From Variovorax sp. Root318D1 (GTDB lineage: Bacteria > Pseudomonadota > Gammaproteobacteria > Burkholderiales > Burkholderiaceae_C): 64,000 nucleotides of DNA. The stretch lies in the NCBI RefSeq assembly GCF_001424835.1, contig NZ_LMCQ01000021.1, positions 63,503 to 127,502 on the forward strand, read 5' to 3'. The translations under genes were made by a program, and so were the position numbers. Shown piece after piece: positions 45,934-53,033 of the stretch (its first letter is position 1; every line of letters starts with the position of its first letter). Under the pieces are notes generated by a model. It had not been told where the DNA came from, ran no database searches, and saw only the letters and a program-made list of their open reading frames with translations.

Positions 45934-46213
45934 TGAAGGTCAGTTGCGGAGCGGGAACCCCGGGCTTGCCGTGCGCGCATTTCGGTCCTGAAATTTTGCC
46001 CCGTTTGTCGGTGGCTGTTTTCGGTTTCGTGGCCGATTTTTTCCCTCGATTTTGCGCCGGACGAGGCCCGAGAGCGGACCAGGACTGCCGTCATCAGGGT
46101 TTTCGCGCCAGCAGCCGCCCAGATGCCTCGTCGGACGAAGCCCACAGGGCGCATGGGTACACCGATTGCTTGGGAAAATACGTGTGGTGCGGGACACATG
46201 CTGGAGAAAAAAA

Positions 46214-46741
46214 ATGCCAGTCCTTATCGATCACGCCTCAAGCGGCAACGCGCAGGCCGCAACACCAGGCGACGGCAGCGCACCACCGGCCCTCTGCTGG
46301 AATCTCCGGCGCAACATCGCGATGACTCCGCGTGTCTTCATGCTGCATGTCGGCACGGCGGCCGGCTTGAGCTGCACCATTGGAATCGGCTTCTTGATCG
46401 TGGGCTATCCGGTGGTGTTCGGCTTTTGCATCCTGCAGGCCCTGGCACTCGCCGGGGCCGTGATTTACCACGCGATCCATGCGCTGGACGGCGAGCAGCT
46501 TGTGCTCGCCGGCGAATTGCTCGAAGTACGCACCACACGCGGCCTTCGTTCGACCACCGTTCGCCTCAACCCCTGCTGGACCCGGCTCGAATGCAGGGCG
46601 AATGCAGGGCCGCCGGCGCTGTGCAGCGGCCGCACCCGAGTGCCCGTAGCCGTCTACCTGGCCGACCCGCAGCGCCGACGTTTCGCCGCGGATTTTCGCC
46701 GCGTGCTGGCCGGCGTGCGAACGCCGGCAAGCACACGCTAG
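46214..46741 (+). CDS. DUF2244-like membrane protein
   Basis: 175 residues with two adjacent membrane helices (about 43-62 and 66-88: VGTAAGLSCTIGIGFLIVGY, FGFCILQALALAGAVIYHA) and a C-terminal cytoplasmic beta domain (DGEQLVLAGELLEVRTT). This is the DUF2244 layout; function unknown, though the family is often near respiratory genes. The ATG at 46214 has GGAG about nine bases upstream and gives a normal length; an upstream extension of 54 codons is Arg/Pro rich and not protein-like. The 280-bp gap before it, shared with the divergent kinase gene, shows no further gene. Confidence 0.62.
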   Translation: MPVLIDHASSGNAQAATPGDGSAPPALCWNLRRNIAMTPRVFMLHVGTAAGLSCTIGIGFLIVGYPVVFGFCILQALALAGAVIYHAIHALDGEQLVLAGELLEVRTTRGLRSTTVRLNPCWTRLECRANAGPPALCSGRTRVPVAVYLADPQRRRFAADFRRVLAGVRTPASTR

Positions 46742-46851
46742 TCCCCTCCCCGTGTCCACTGCGCGAGCACGCCCTGCTGCACTTCACCGTGGCCCGGGGC
46801 GCTATTTGCAGCAAGTTTTGCACGCCCGGTCGGCTCGGGCCCCAGAGGGAG

Positions 46852-46864
46852 TAGCGCGGCGCTA
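46852..46864. repeat. Short palindrome upstream of the HisKA/receiver-like gene
   Basis: TAGCGC-G-GCGCTA, a perfect 6-bp inverted repeat with one central base, about 95 bp before the chosen start at 46959. It could be a regulator site. Nothing else recognisable was seen in 46742-46958. Confidence 0.3.
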
Positions 46865-46958
46865 GCCGACGACAGCCTCGAACGATCCGCTGGCCTTGCC
46901 ATTGCTGGCGGGCACGCCGTATGCCATGGGGTCTCGCACCTCGACGCGATTGATTCAC

Positions 46959-47546
46959 ATGCCCGAACCTATCACCGACGACTCCGAGGATCTGAACCGC
47001 TGCATGCATGACGCCCGCAACGCACTGGCCGCCATTTCGTCGGCCAGCGAAGTGCTCGCGCGCGTGGAACTTCCCCATGCGGTGCTGCGCGACGCGGGCA
47101 TCGTGGTGGCACGTCAGGTTCTCCAGCTAACGGCCCGGATGACCGAGCTCATGGCACACGCACAGCGCGGCGCAGGCAACGCCGGCCTGGCACTGGCCGT
47201 GTCCGACGACGCGGGTTTGCTGGCGATGCTGGGTGGGCTGCTTTCGGACGCGGGCTACAGGGTCGAACTCGCCGCGAGCAGCGAGGGCGGCTATCTCGCC
47301 CTCATGAAGCGCGCGCCCGAGATCGCGGTGATCGACGTGCGCACCTCGACCGGCACGGCCCTTGCGTTGGGCCAACGCGCGCGGGGCGCGGGCTTCGAAG
47401 GCCGCATGGTCGCCGTCGAAGACTCACCGCCGGCAGCAGACCAATCGGGCCCGCAAGCCCACGAGGACAAGGGCGCAATTGCCGGCTTCGACGCCGTGCT
47501 CGCAAGAACCTTCGAACCCGCCGCGCTGCACGCCGCGATCGGCTGA
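46959..47546 (+). CDS. HisKA-like helix plus degenerate receiver domain protein
   Basis: About 195 residues. Residues 10-60 look like the dimerisation/phosphoacceptor helices of a histidine kinase (CMHDARNALAAISSASEVLA, an H-box-like pattern with His-Asp and Asn), but no ATPase domain follows. Residues 70-190 resemble a receiver: LALAVSDDAGLLAMLGGLLS, then GYRVELAASSEGGYLALM and IAVIDVR with Asp at the phospho-acceptor strand; the Lys near the end is not clear and Arg is present instead. It could be a phosphotransfer adaptor or a decayed hybrid kinase. The start is uncertain: a frame from 46896 adds 21 residues and neither start has a clear Shine-Dalgarno. Confidence 0.6.
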   Translation: MPEPITDDSEDLNRCMHDARNALAAISSASEVLARVELPHAVLRDAGIVVARQVLQLTARMTELMAHAQRGAGNAGLALAVSDDAGLLAMLGGLLSDAGYRVELAASSEGGYLALMKRAPEIAVIDVRTSTGTALALGQRARGAGFEGRMVAVEDSPPAADQSGPQAHEDKGAIAGFDAVLARTFEPAALHAAIG

Positions 47547-47580
47547 GCGCGGCGGCTGCGCTTGCTGCCAGCCTGCCTGT

Positions 47581-47784
47581 TCACTCCTGGAGCCGTTCGG
47601 CCGCTTGCGCCCGTCCATTGAGGCTCTTGGCCCGCGCATGCCGGGCTTCCTCGGGGGTGAATTCATGGGCGCGTCCCAGTTCATGGGCGGCGCGCCCGCC
47701 CTGCCTGGCGATCTCCCGCTGGCGCTCGGGATCCATCCCGGCAAAGCCGCGCCGGGTACGAATGCGCCCATCTTGATTGTTCAT
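47581..47784 (-). CDS. KGG-type stress-induced small protein
   Basis: A 67-residue hydrophilic protein of the general-stress KGG family: RRGFAGMDPERQREIARQGG followed by RAAHELGRAHEFTPEEARHA matches the consensus GFASMDPEKQREIASKGG-x-AAH...HEFT-EEA. In this copy the first KGG is RQGG and the second repeat is reduced to ARAKSLNG. Family members rise in stationary phase and osmotic or oxidative stress; the mechanism is unknown. The ATG at 47784 has GAAGGAAGG about ten bases upstream. It probably overlaps a small frame upstream by ATGA. Confidence 0.82.
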   Translation of the reverse strand: MNNQDGRIRTRRGFAGMDPERQREIARQGGRAAHELGRAHEFTPEEARHARAKSLNGRAQAAERLQE

Positions 47785-47936
47785 TGGATGCCTTCCTTCG
47801 TTCCGCAAGAACAGTGCGGGCCTGAGCGCGCAACCATTGCGCACCGATTCGACTTTCGGCAAGCGGCGTGCCCGCCTGGCGCCCGCCGCATCTGGTCGCC
47901 CAGCTCTTCCACGGCCTGGTCGGGGGTCACATCCAA
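47781..47936 (-). CDS. Possible small coupled frame upstream of the KGG protein gene
   Basis: A 51-codon frame starting TTG at 47934-47936 with GGAGG seven bases upstream; its TGA overlaps the KGG gene ATG (ATGA). The first 18 codons (DVTPDQAVEELGDQMRRA) have the acidic, helical, high-GC3 look of real coding sequence; the remainder is Cys/Arg rich and unconvincing. It may be a short real protein, a decayed gene whose frame breaks after residue 20, or chance. No family recognised. Confidence 0.3.
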   Translation of the reverse strand: MDVTPDQAVEELGDQMRRAPGGHAACRKSNRCAMVARSGPHCSCGTKEGIQ

Positions 47937-48075
47937 TGCGCATCCTCCTTCTTACAGCGGCAAACGGCGTACGTGCTTTCGGCCCGCGGCACTGGCTGGC
48001 ACGCTGTTTGCCGGGTGGCCATTGCCTTGCGCGAGAACTGTGCCGAGCGATAACCCTCACGCACCGGAGACGCCA

Positions 48076-48324
48076 ATGAACGAACTCAGCAGCTATTTCG
48101 CCAGCCATCCCCTCGAAAACCCGGCGAATTATCTGGGAACGGACTTCGATCCCACCGGCGCCGCGGCGTACAGGTTGCGCCTGCGCAGCTGGAAGGAAGG
48201 CTATCGCGAGCAAATGCGCGCGTCGGCCACCTCCGCAGGCCCCTCTTCACGCGCCCGCCGGCGCGGGCTGGTCCAGCCGCCGGCGCCTTCCTCTCATTGC
48301 TGGTACTCCTTCAGACGGTTGTAG
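48076..48324 (+). CDS. Small unknown protein
   Basis: 82 residues; ATG at 48076 preceded by GGAG at good spacing. The first 50 residues are protein-like (ELSSYFASHPLENPANYLGT, DFDPTGAAAYRLRLRSWKEG) with acidic and aromatic content and a basic helix; the last 30 are Arg/Pro/Ser rich and run into the 3' end of the convergent NtrC-family gene (31 bp overlap), so the conserved part may be shorter than the frame. No domain recognised. Confidence 0.45.
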   Translation: MNELSSYFASHPLENPANYLGTDFDPTGAAAYRLRLRSWKEGYREQMRASATSAGPSSRARRRGLVQPPAPSSHCWYSFRRL

Positions 48325-49739
48325 AGCGTCTTCATGCTGATGCCGAGCAGCGCCGCAGTGCGCTCCTTGTGGCGACCGCAACGCTCGTAGGTTGCAAGAA
48401 TGACGCGCCGCTCCACCTCCGCGAGCTGCATTCCCACTTCGACCACGATCTGGTCCTCGCCGGGGCCTGGCAGGGCTGCCGCGGCCGCGCCGTTGCGTCG
48501 GCCGTCGTGCCCCGCCGCCGGCGCAGATGCATGGCCTTGCGCCGCCTCGGGCTGGGGCCGGGGATCGATGCCGGGCACGGCGCCGTCGCTGGCGGGAAGC
48601 CATTCCTCGTCGATCTCGTAGCCGGAGGCCATCACCCAGGCGCGCTGCACCACGTTGCGCAGCTCGCGCACATTGCCCGGCCAGCGGTGCGCTGCCAGCC
48701 GCGCCAGCGCTGCCGGCGTGAAACGCTTGGTGCCGCCTTCCTGGCGTCCGAGGTCCTGCAGAAAGCTGCTGGCAATGAGCGCGATGTCGTCGCCGCGCTC
48801 GCGCAGGGGCGGCAGTCCGATCGGAAATACATTGAGGCGGTACAACAGGTCTTCCCGCATCTGGCCGCGCGCCACCGCCTGGGCGGCGTCGCGGTTTGTG
48901 GCCGCGATGATGCGCACGTCGGTCTGCTGAACCTGGGTGGAACCAACCCGCATGAAGGTGCCGCTCTCCAGCACGCGGAGCAACTTCACCTGCAACTCGG
49001 GCGGCATCTCGGTGACCTCGTCGAGAAACAGCGTGCCGCCGTGCGCGCGTTCGAAAAAGCCCTGGTGCTGGCGCTCCGCCCCGGTGAAGCTGCCGCGCTC
49101 ATGGCCGAAAATTTCGCTTTCGACCAAGTGCGGCGACAGCGCGCCGCAGTTGACGGCAAGAAAGGGTTGCTCGCGCCGCCGGCTCAGGTCGTGCACGGCG
49201 CGGGCCACCAGCTCCTTGCCCGTACCGCTCTCTCCGTGGATGAACACGGTCACGGCCGTGCCGGCCACTCTCGACATCTGCCGATAGGCGCGCTGCATCG
49301 GCTCCGAGCGGCCGATGAGGTGGCCGAAGCGGCCCGTCTCGCGCCAGAACTCCTGCACCTCGTCGAGCTCGGCGCGCAGCTGCGATGGAGGGATGAGGCG
49401 CTTGAGCAGGCCCTTCAGGTGCTGCGGGTTGATCGGCTTCACGAGGTAGTCCGCGGCGCCGAGCCGCAGCGCCCTGATGGAGGTCTCGAGGCTCGCCTGC
49501 CCGGTCATTAAAACCAGCATGGTGTCGCTCACGATTTGGGGGTCGTCCAGCAGATCGAAGCCGTTCCCGTCGGGCAGATGCAGGTCGAGCAGGAGCAGGT
49601 CGGGCCGCTGCATCGCGATCAGCCGGCGTGCGGCAGCAATGCCGTGGGCGCACATGACAGAGTGCCCTTCGCGTGCGACCAAGGCGGCGATCATCTTCGC
49701 CGAATCCTCGTCGTCTTCAACAATGAGTGCGTGGCCCAA
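48294..49739 (-). CDS. NtrC-family sigma-54-dependent response regulator
   Basis: 481 residues. Receiver domain 3-115 (LIVEDDEDSA, phospho-acceptor LLLLDLHLPDG, Lys in YLVKPIN). AAA+ domain about 142-370: Walker A GESGTGKELVA, GERGSFTGAERQ loop that contacts sigma-54 (GSFTGA in place of GAFTGA, a natural variant), Walker B GGTLFLDEV, and arginine-finger region REDLLYRLNVFPI. A Pro/Ala linker leads to a Fis-type helix-turn-helix at the end (ERCGRHKERTAALLGISMKT). It activates -24/-12 promoters when phosphorylated. Neighbours are a kinase fragment (123 bp upstream, same strand) and the divergent rpoN with a sigma-54 promoter and paired upstream boxes, the probable target. Confidence 0.93.
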   Translation of the reverse strand: MGHALIVEDDEDSAKMIAALVAREGHSVMCAHGIAAARRLIAMQRPDLLLLDLHLPDGNGFDLLDDPQIVSDTMLVLMTGQASLETSIRALRLGAADYLVKPINPQHLKGLLKRLIPPSQLRAELDEVQEFWRETGRFGHLIGRSEPMQRAYRQMSRVAGTAVTVFIHGESGTGKELVARAVHDLSRRREQPFLAVNCGALSPHLVESEIFGHERGSFTGAERQHQGFFERAHGGTLFLDEVTEMPPELQVKLLRVLESGTFMRVGSTQVQQTDVRIIAATNRDAAQAVARGQMREDLLYRLNVFPIGLPPLRERGDDIALIASSFLQDLGRQEGGTKRFTPAALARLAAHRWPGNVRELRNVVQRAWVMASGYEIDEEWLPASDGAVPGIDPRPQPEAAQGHASAPAAGHDGRRNGAAAAALPGPGEDQIVVEVGMQLAEVERRVILATYERCGRHKERTAALLGISMKTLYNRLKEYQQ

Positions 49740-49862
49740 CTTCGTTCCTGGCGTGATGCCTGTGCTGCGATGTATCTGCTTCGCCGCGATTTCTTGCTTT
49801 GCGTCCGCCTCGTCTCGATCCTGTGGAGATACTGCACTTCGAACACGCGCGCACCGGACGGC

Positions 49863-50228
49863 TCAATCGTTCAAGCCCTGTGCGAATTCGTGCAGTTGCT
49901 CTGTCAGAGACGTCATACGTGCAACCTGCCGCTCCAGCACCTGCATGGCTTCGCGCTGCGTGGCGCTGTCATCGGAAGTGCGTAACAGCTCCAGCGCCAC
50001 GGCCATGGTGCCGATGGGGCTTCGCAGATCGTGATCGAGGCGCTGCGCCCGCAGGGCGAGCCGTGCCTGGCCCGCTTGATGCATCGCCAGCGTCTCGGCG
50101 GCGGCCTTTGCGGAACGGGTTCTTTCCCGGCACAAGAGGCCAAGCCCGACCAGGGCGGCGGTGCACGCCCCGATCAACATCACCGTGCCCGCCAAGGGCG
50201 CACCGGCATCCACCGATGAATTTTTCAT
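49863..50228 (-). CDS. Membrane-anchored histidine-kinase dimerisation domain without ATPase domain
   Basis: 121 residues. One membrane helix at about 12-30 (LAGTVMLIGACTAALVGLGL), a basic linker, then a HisKA-type helical hairpin: RLDHDLRSPIGTMAVALELL carries the H-box His followed by RxPI, and RQVARMTSLTEQLHEF forms the second helix. The stop follows immediately, so the HATPase_c domain is missing and no matching downstream remnant was seen. Start at ATG 50228, with no clear Shine-Dalgarno. It lies directly upstream of the NtrC-family regulator on the same strand. It might be a phosphotransfer or phosphatase adaptor, or dominant-negative partner; it cannot autophosphorylate alone. Confidence 0.7.
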   Translation of the reverse strand: MKNSSVDAGAPLAGTVMLIGACTAALVGLGLLCRERTRSAKAAAETLAMHQAGQARLALRAQRLDHDLRSPIGTMAVALELLRTSDDSATQREAMQVLERQVARMTSLTEQLHEFAQGLND

Positions 50229-50237
50229 AGCGCAAAG

Positions 50238-50295
50238 TTTGCGGCAAAGCCGCCCTCCTTGTCTGTCCGCACAGCGCTGCAAGATTTGCCGCAAG
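50238..50295. promoter_or_regulatory. Paired near-palindromic boxes upstream of the rpoN sigma-54 promoter
   Basis: TTTGCGGCAAA at 50238-50248 and TTTGCCGCAAG at 50285-50295 are near-identical 11-mers (each almost palindromic) with centres 47 bp apart. They lie about 110 and 157 bp before the predicted sigma-54 start, the usual position of enhancer sites for NtrC-type activators. The first box also lies just upstream of the divergent kinase-fragment gene. Binding by the regulator at 48294-49739 is inference. Confidence 0.45.
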
Positions 50296-50373
50296 GCTTC
50301 CTCGACGCTGATGAGTCAGCCGCATTTTTAGCTGGTTTCTATCGATTTTCGGCCATGCAGGACCGAAATTGGC

Positions 50374-50388
50374 TGGCACGACCGTTGC
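50374..50388 (+). promoter_or_regulatory. Sigma-54 (-24/-12) promoter of rpoN
   Basis: TGGCACG, four bases ACCG and TTGC match the sigma-54 consensus TGGCACG-N4-TTGC exactly, with G rather than A/T at the next position. The predicted start is near 50400, giving a leader of about 30 nt before the rpoN ATG at 50430. It implies that this sigma-54 gene is transcribed by sigma-54 holoenzyme. Confidence 0.75.
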
Positions 50389-50429
50389 GCAGCAATCCCG
50401 CCACGGGGTTGCTGGCGCTACGGAGAACC

Positions 50430-51866
50430 ATGAAACCATCTATTGCTTTGCAAGCCCGCCAAGTGCAGGCGCCGGTCTTTTCGCCCCGGCTGCAGCAGGC
50501 CGTGCGACTGCTCCAGATGTCGGCGCAGGAATACGCGCAGGCCTTGCGCGACGCGGCCGAGCTGAACCCCTTTCTCGAAATCGATGCGCCGCCTCAGGAC
50601 GGCGGCGGCGCCGAGGCCGCGCCGGCCCAGGCCCAGGCTGAAACCGAAGCCGCCGCCGACCTCGAAGCGGCAGCTGTGCTCGACCGCGTCACCGGGGCGC
50701 CCGCCTCCAGCGAGAGGCATCTGTCGCATGACGAAAGCTTCGACGTGATGCAACGCGTGCCGTTGCCGGACTCCCTGCGCGCCCACTTGCACGGACAGCT
50801 CGGCGTGCTGCGCCTGTCTGCGCGCGAGATGGCGTTTGCCCGCGCCGTGGTCGAGGCGCTCGACGACGACGGCTACCTGCGCATTTCGCCCGGAGACATC
50901 GGCGCTGCACTCGGTGAAACCGGCGCGGAGGCCGAACGCGAGCTGCGCACAGCCCTGCGGCGCGTGCAGGCGCTCGACCCGGCGGGCGTGGCGGCCCGCA
51001 GCGTGGCCGAATGCCTGTGCCTGCAGCTGGCAGCGGCCTCCGATGATGCTGCGAACGAAGGCATTCGCCGGCTCGCGCGCCGGATGCTCGAAGAGCACAT
51101 TGGCCTGCTCGCGGCGCACGACATCGGCAAGCTCGCCAAGGCACTCGACGCATCGGTGCAGCACGTGCAGTCGGCCATCGATTGCATCCGTCGGCTGAAC
51201 CCGCATCCGGGCTGGCAGTTCGGCGAGACCGCGGCGCGCATCGTGATACCGGACGTGACCGTGAAGAAGGTGCGCGGCATCTGGAAGACTTCGCTCAATG
51301 CCAGCGCACTGCCGCGCGTGAGGCTGAACTCGGCCTATGCCCAACTGTTCGAAAAGCATGGCGGAAGCCAGTGCCCCGCCATGAAGGAGTGCCTCGAACA
51401 GGCGAGGTGGATGGTGGGCGGCGTGTCGCAGCGCGCAGCCACCATCCTGAACGTGGCGCGCGCCATCGTCGCGCGGCAGAAGATGTTCCTGGAGCACGGC
51501 CCGCTCGCCATGAAGCCGCTCGGCCTGCGCGAGATCGCCGACGAAGTGGGCGTACATCCGTCCACCGTGTCGCGCACCGTGCACAACAAGTACCTGGCCA
51601 CGCCGGCAGGCATCTTCGAACTGCAGCACTTCTTCTCGCGCGGGCTCAACCACGCGGCCGGCGGCGCCAGCGCACCGGTGGCATTGCAGGGCCTGATTCG
51701 CGAATTGATCGCAGTCGAGAAGCCCGTGGCACCACTGAGCGACGCCGCGCTGGCGCGCCAGCTGGCGCAGCAGGGCTTTCGCATTGCGCGCCGCACCGTC
51801 ACCAAGTACCGCCAGAGCATGAACATCGACCCCTTCGAGCGCCGCCGCATGTCGCCGGCCCTATAA
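50430..51866 (+). CDS. rpoN: RNA polymerase sigma-54 factor
   Basis: A 478-residue sigma-54. Region I (residues 3-50): ALQARQVQAPVFSPRLQQAV and LLQMSAQEYAQALRDAAELN. Acidic region II about 50-90. Core-binding region III from about 100 (VPLPDSLRAHLHGQLGVLRL, ALDDDGYLRI). Helix-turn-helix LREIADEVGVHPSTVSRTVH near 365 and the RpoN box as ARRTVTKYR near the C-terminus (consensus ARRTVAKYR). Start at ATG 50430 with GGAG upstream; the longer frame has no region I similarity and contains the promoter. The usual rpoN neighbourhood (lptB, hpf, ptsN) is absent, so this is likely a second, specialised copy. It is followed by small genes in the same operon. Confidence 0.93.
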   Translation: MKPSIALQARQVQAPVFSPRLQQAVRLLQMSAQEYAQALRDAAELNPFLEIDAPPQDGGGAEAAPAQAQAETEAAADLEAAAVLDRVTGAPASSERHLSHDESFDVMQRVPLPDSLRAHLHGQLGVLRLSAREMAFARAVVEALDDDGYLRISPGDIGAALGETGAEAERELRTALRRVQALDPAGVAARSVAECLCLQLAAASDDAANEGIRRLARRMLEEHIGLLAAHDIGKLAKALDASVQHVQSAIDCIRRLNPHPGWQFGETAARIVIPDVTVKKVRGIWKTSLNASALPRVRLNSAYAQLFEKHGGSQCPAMKECLEQARWMVGGVSQRAATILNVARAIVARQKMFLEHGPLAMKPLGLREIADEVGVHPSTVSRTVHNKYLATPAGIFELQHFFSRGLNHAAGGASAPVALQGLIRELIAVEKPVAPLSDAALARQLAQQGFRIARRTVTKYRQSMNIDPFERRRMSPAL

Positions 51867-51880
51867 ACACAAGGAAAACC

Positions 51881-52144
51881 ATGTCCATCGATTTCTTGCG
51901 CACGCTCGCCAAGTGCCGCGCGCCTCTTACGCTCACCGATCCCGAGGACATCAACAAATTGCTGGTACTGCGCGCGGCCGGCCTCGTGGTGGCCATGACG
52001 CTAAGGCCTGTTGCCGGAGGGTGCGAGGTGGCCCGGTTCCTCGCGCTGACGCCCGACGGCCGCAGCGCGCTCGATCTGGCCGGCGGGCATCCTCCCCACC
52101 AGGCGGAAGCCGCGATGCCATTGGCGATGGAGCAAGCCCAATGA
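51881..52144 (+). CDS. Small unknown protein, local family copy 2
   Basis: 87 residues, ATG 14 bp after the rpoN stop with AAGGA upstream, so in the rpoN operon. It aligns along its length with the first 80 residues encoded at 22669-23025: MSIDFLRTLAKCRAPLTLTD against MSMDLLKQIAASRLPVSFRT, and LVLRAAGLVVAMTLRP against RILRQAGLVIAFVPAP. Predicted helix, strand, hairpin; a winged-helix-like fold is possible. It overlaps the next gene by 4 bp. Function unknown; the position suggests control by sigma-54. Confidence 0.72.
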   Translation: MSIDFLRTLAKCRAPLTLTDPEDINKLLVLRAAGLVVAMTLRPVAGGCEVARFLALTPDGRSALDLAGGHPPHQAEAAMPLAMEQAQ

Positions 52145-52446
52145 CTGAGCAGGACTCGCCCGGAATGGCGCCAGGCCCGGTGTCGGCAGCCGGAGACTCG
52201 CAGCAGCGCCACATCTTCGTTTACCGCGGCTGGCGCTTCGCCTACAGCGCCCCGCGCATGCGCACGGGCGTGTACCGCCCCGTGGTGGTCTGCCTTGGCC
52301 AGGGACCGGACGCACAGGAAACCATGCTGCCCGACGACACCGACGAGATCGCCTACGCCACCGAAGCGGAGGCGCTTCGGCATGCGCAGCAGCAAGCCAT
52401 GCGCTGGGTGCACGACCGCACGGGCGACGGCCAGGGGCAGTTCTGA
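52141..52446 (+). CDS. Small unknown protein in the rpoN operon
   Basis: A 101-residue acidic protein. The first 20 residues are disordered (Pro/Gly/Ser); residues 22-95 form a compact alpha/beta-looking unit (HIFVYRGWRFAYSAPRMRTG, YRPVVVCLGQGP, then an acidic helix ATEAEALRHAQQQAMRWVHD). The ATG overlaps the previous stop (ATGA), giving coupling to the local-family protein and rpoN. No family recognised. Confidence 0.62.
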   Translation: MTEQDSPGMAPGPVSAAGDSQQRHIFVYRGWRFAYSAPRMRTGVYRPVVVCLGQGPDAQETMLPDDTDEIAYATEAEALRHAQQQAMRWVHDRTGDGQGQF

Positions 52447-52480
52447 AACACGCGCGCCCGCAGCGCGCTGCCTTGCTTCC

Positions 52481-52765
52481 TCACCGCCGACCGGCGGGCA
52501 GTGCCGTCGCGTTGCGCAGCATGCAAGCGGCGCGGCCTTCCGCCGTAATGCCGGTCACGATGGCACGCGCGATCCGCCGCTCGCCCGTGCGCAGGACGAC
52601 CGTCGGCTCGGTCATTGCCTGCAGCAGCAACGCGCTGCGCAACGCGAGGATCTTGTGAATGTCGTCGGGCTCGGAACACACCACGGGCATCTGCCGGCGG
52701 GACAGGAATTCGAGCAGCTCATAGCACTCGCTGGCATGGCCCACGCGCGATTGCGATCTTTTCAT
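52481..52765 (-). CDS. Small unknown protein, local family copy 3
   Basis: 94 residues on the opposite strand to the rpoN operon. The central part (ECYELLEFLSRRQMPVVCSE, KILALRSALLLQAMTEPTVV) follows the same helix-strand plan as the proteins of 22669-23025 and 51881-52144, and it ends in ARAIVTGITAEGRAACMLRN, equivalent to the ALTPDGRSAL segment of copy 2. Identity is lower, so homology is probable rather than certain. The N-terminus is basic (MKRSQSRVG). Function unknown. Confidence 0.55.
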   Translation of the reverse strand: MKRSQSRVGHASECYELLEFLSRRQMPVVCSEPDDIHKILALRSALLLQAMTEPTVVLRTGERRIARAIVTGITAEGRAACMLRNATALPAGRR

Positions 52766-52881
52766 GGCGGCACATCCAAGGCGTTGAAGAAGAAGAGGAA
52801 GGACGCCGCGAGAGCGGCAAACGGCATGCCCGCATCGGCTTGGGCGTGCACGTGTAGTCTGCGCAGCCGACTCACACGAGA

Positions 52882-52953
52882 AAGGTTCCTACGCGGCGCA
52901 TTCCGCCGCCACCCGAATCTGCGGACAGGTGACGACACCGGCTCGACAACCTT
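52882..52953 (+). promoter_or_regulatory. Structured leader before the ZIP gene (candidate attenuator sensor)
   Basis: AAGGTT (52882-52887) pairs with AACCTT (52948-52953), enclosing GCGGCG-CATTC-CGCCGC (52893-52909) and GGTG-ACGA-CACC (52928-52939). The segment CGCCGCC (52904-52910) can instead pair perfectly with GGCGGCG (52974-52980), the 5' arm of the terminator that follows. Mutually exclusive helices of this kind are the layout of transcription attenuators. It matches no riboswitch class I know. Pairings were found by eye; no energy was computed, and no clear promoter was seen in 52766-52881. Confidence 0.4.
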
Positions 52954-52974
52954 GATCATGCAGGTGCGAGTTAG

Positions 52975-53004
52975 GCGGCGGCCGTGGTGGCCGCCGCTTT
53001 TTTT
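52975..53004 (+). terminator. Strong intrinsic terminator 29 bp before the ZIP gene
   Basis: GCGGCGGCC (52975-52983) and GGCCGCCGC (52989-52997) form a perfect 9-bp GC stem with a 5-base loop, followed by seven T on the plus strand. There is no plus-strand gene directly upstream (the rpoN operon ends at 52446 and a minus-strand gene intervenes). It either ends read-through from that operon, ends a small RNA, or acts as a regulated terminator in the leader of the transporter gene. Confidence 0.8.
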
Positions 53005-53033
53005 GCGGGCCATACCTCTCGCCCTGATCGACG

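Noticed and set aside
52928..52939. GGTG-ACGA-CACC hairpin as a guanidine-II (mini-ykkC) riboswitch
   Set aside because: That class needs two ACGR-loop hairpins and precedes SugE/urea-type genes; only one such loop is present and the downstream gene is a ZIP transporter.
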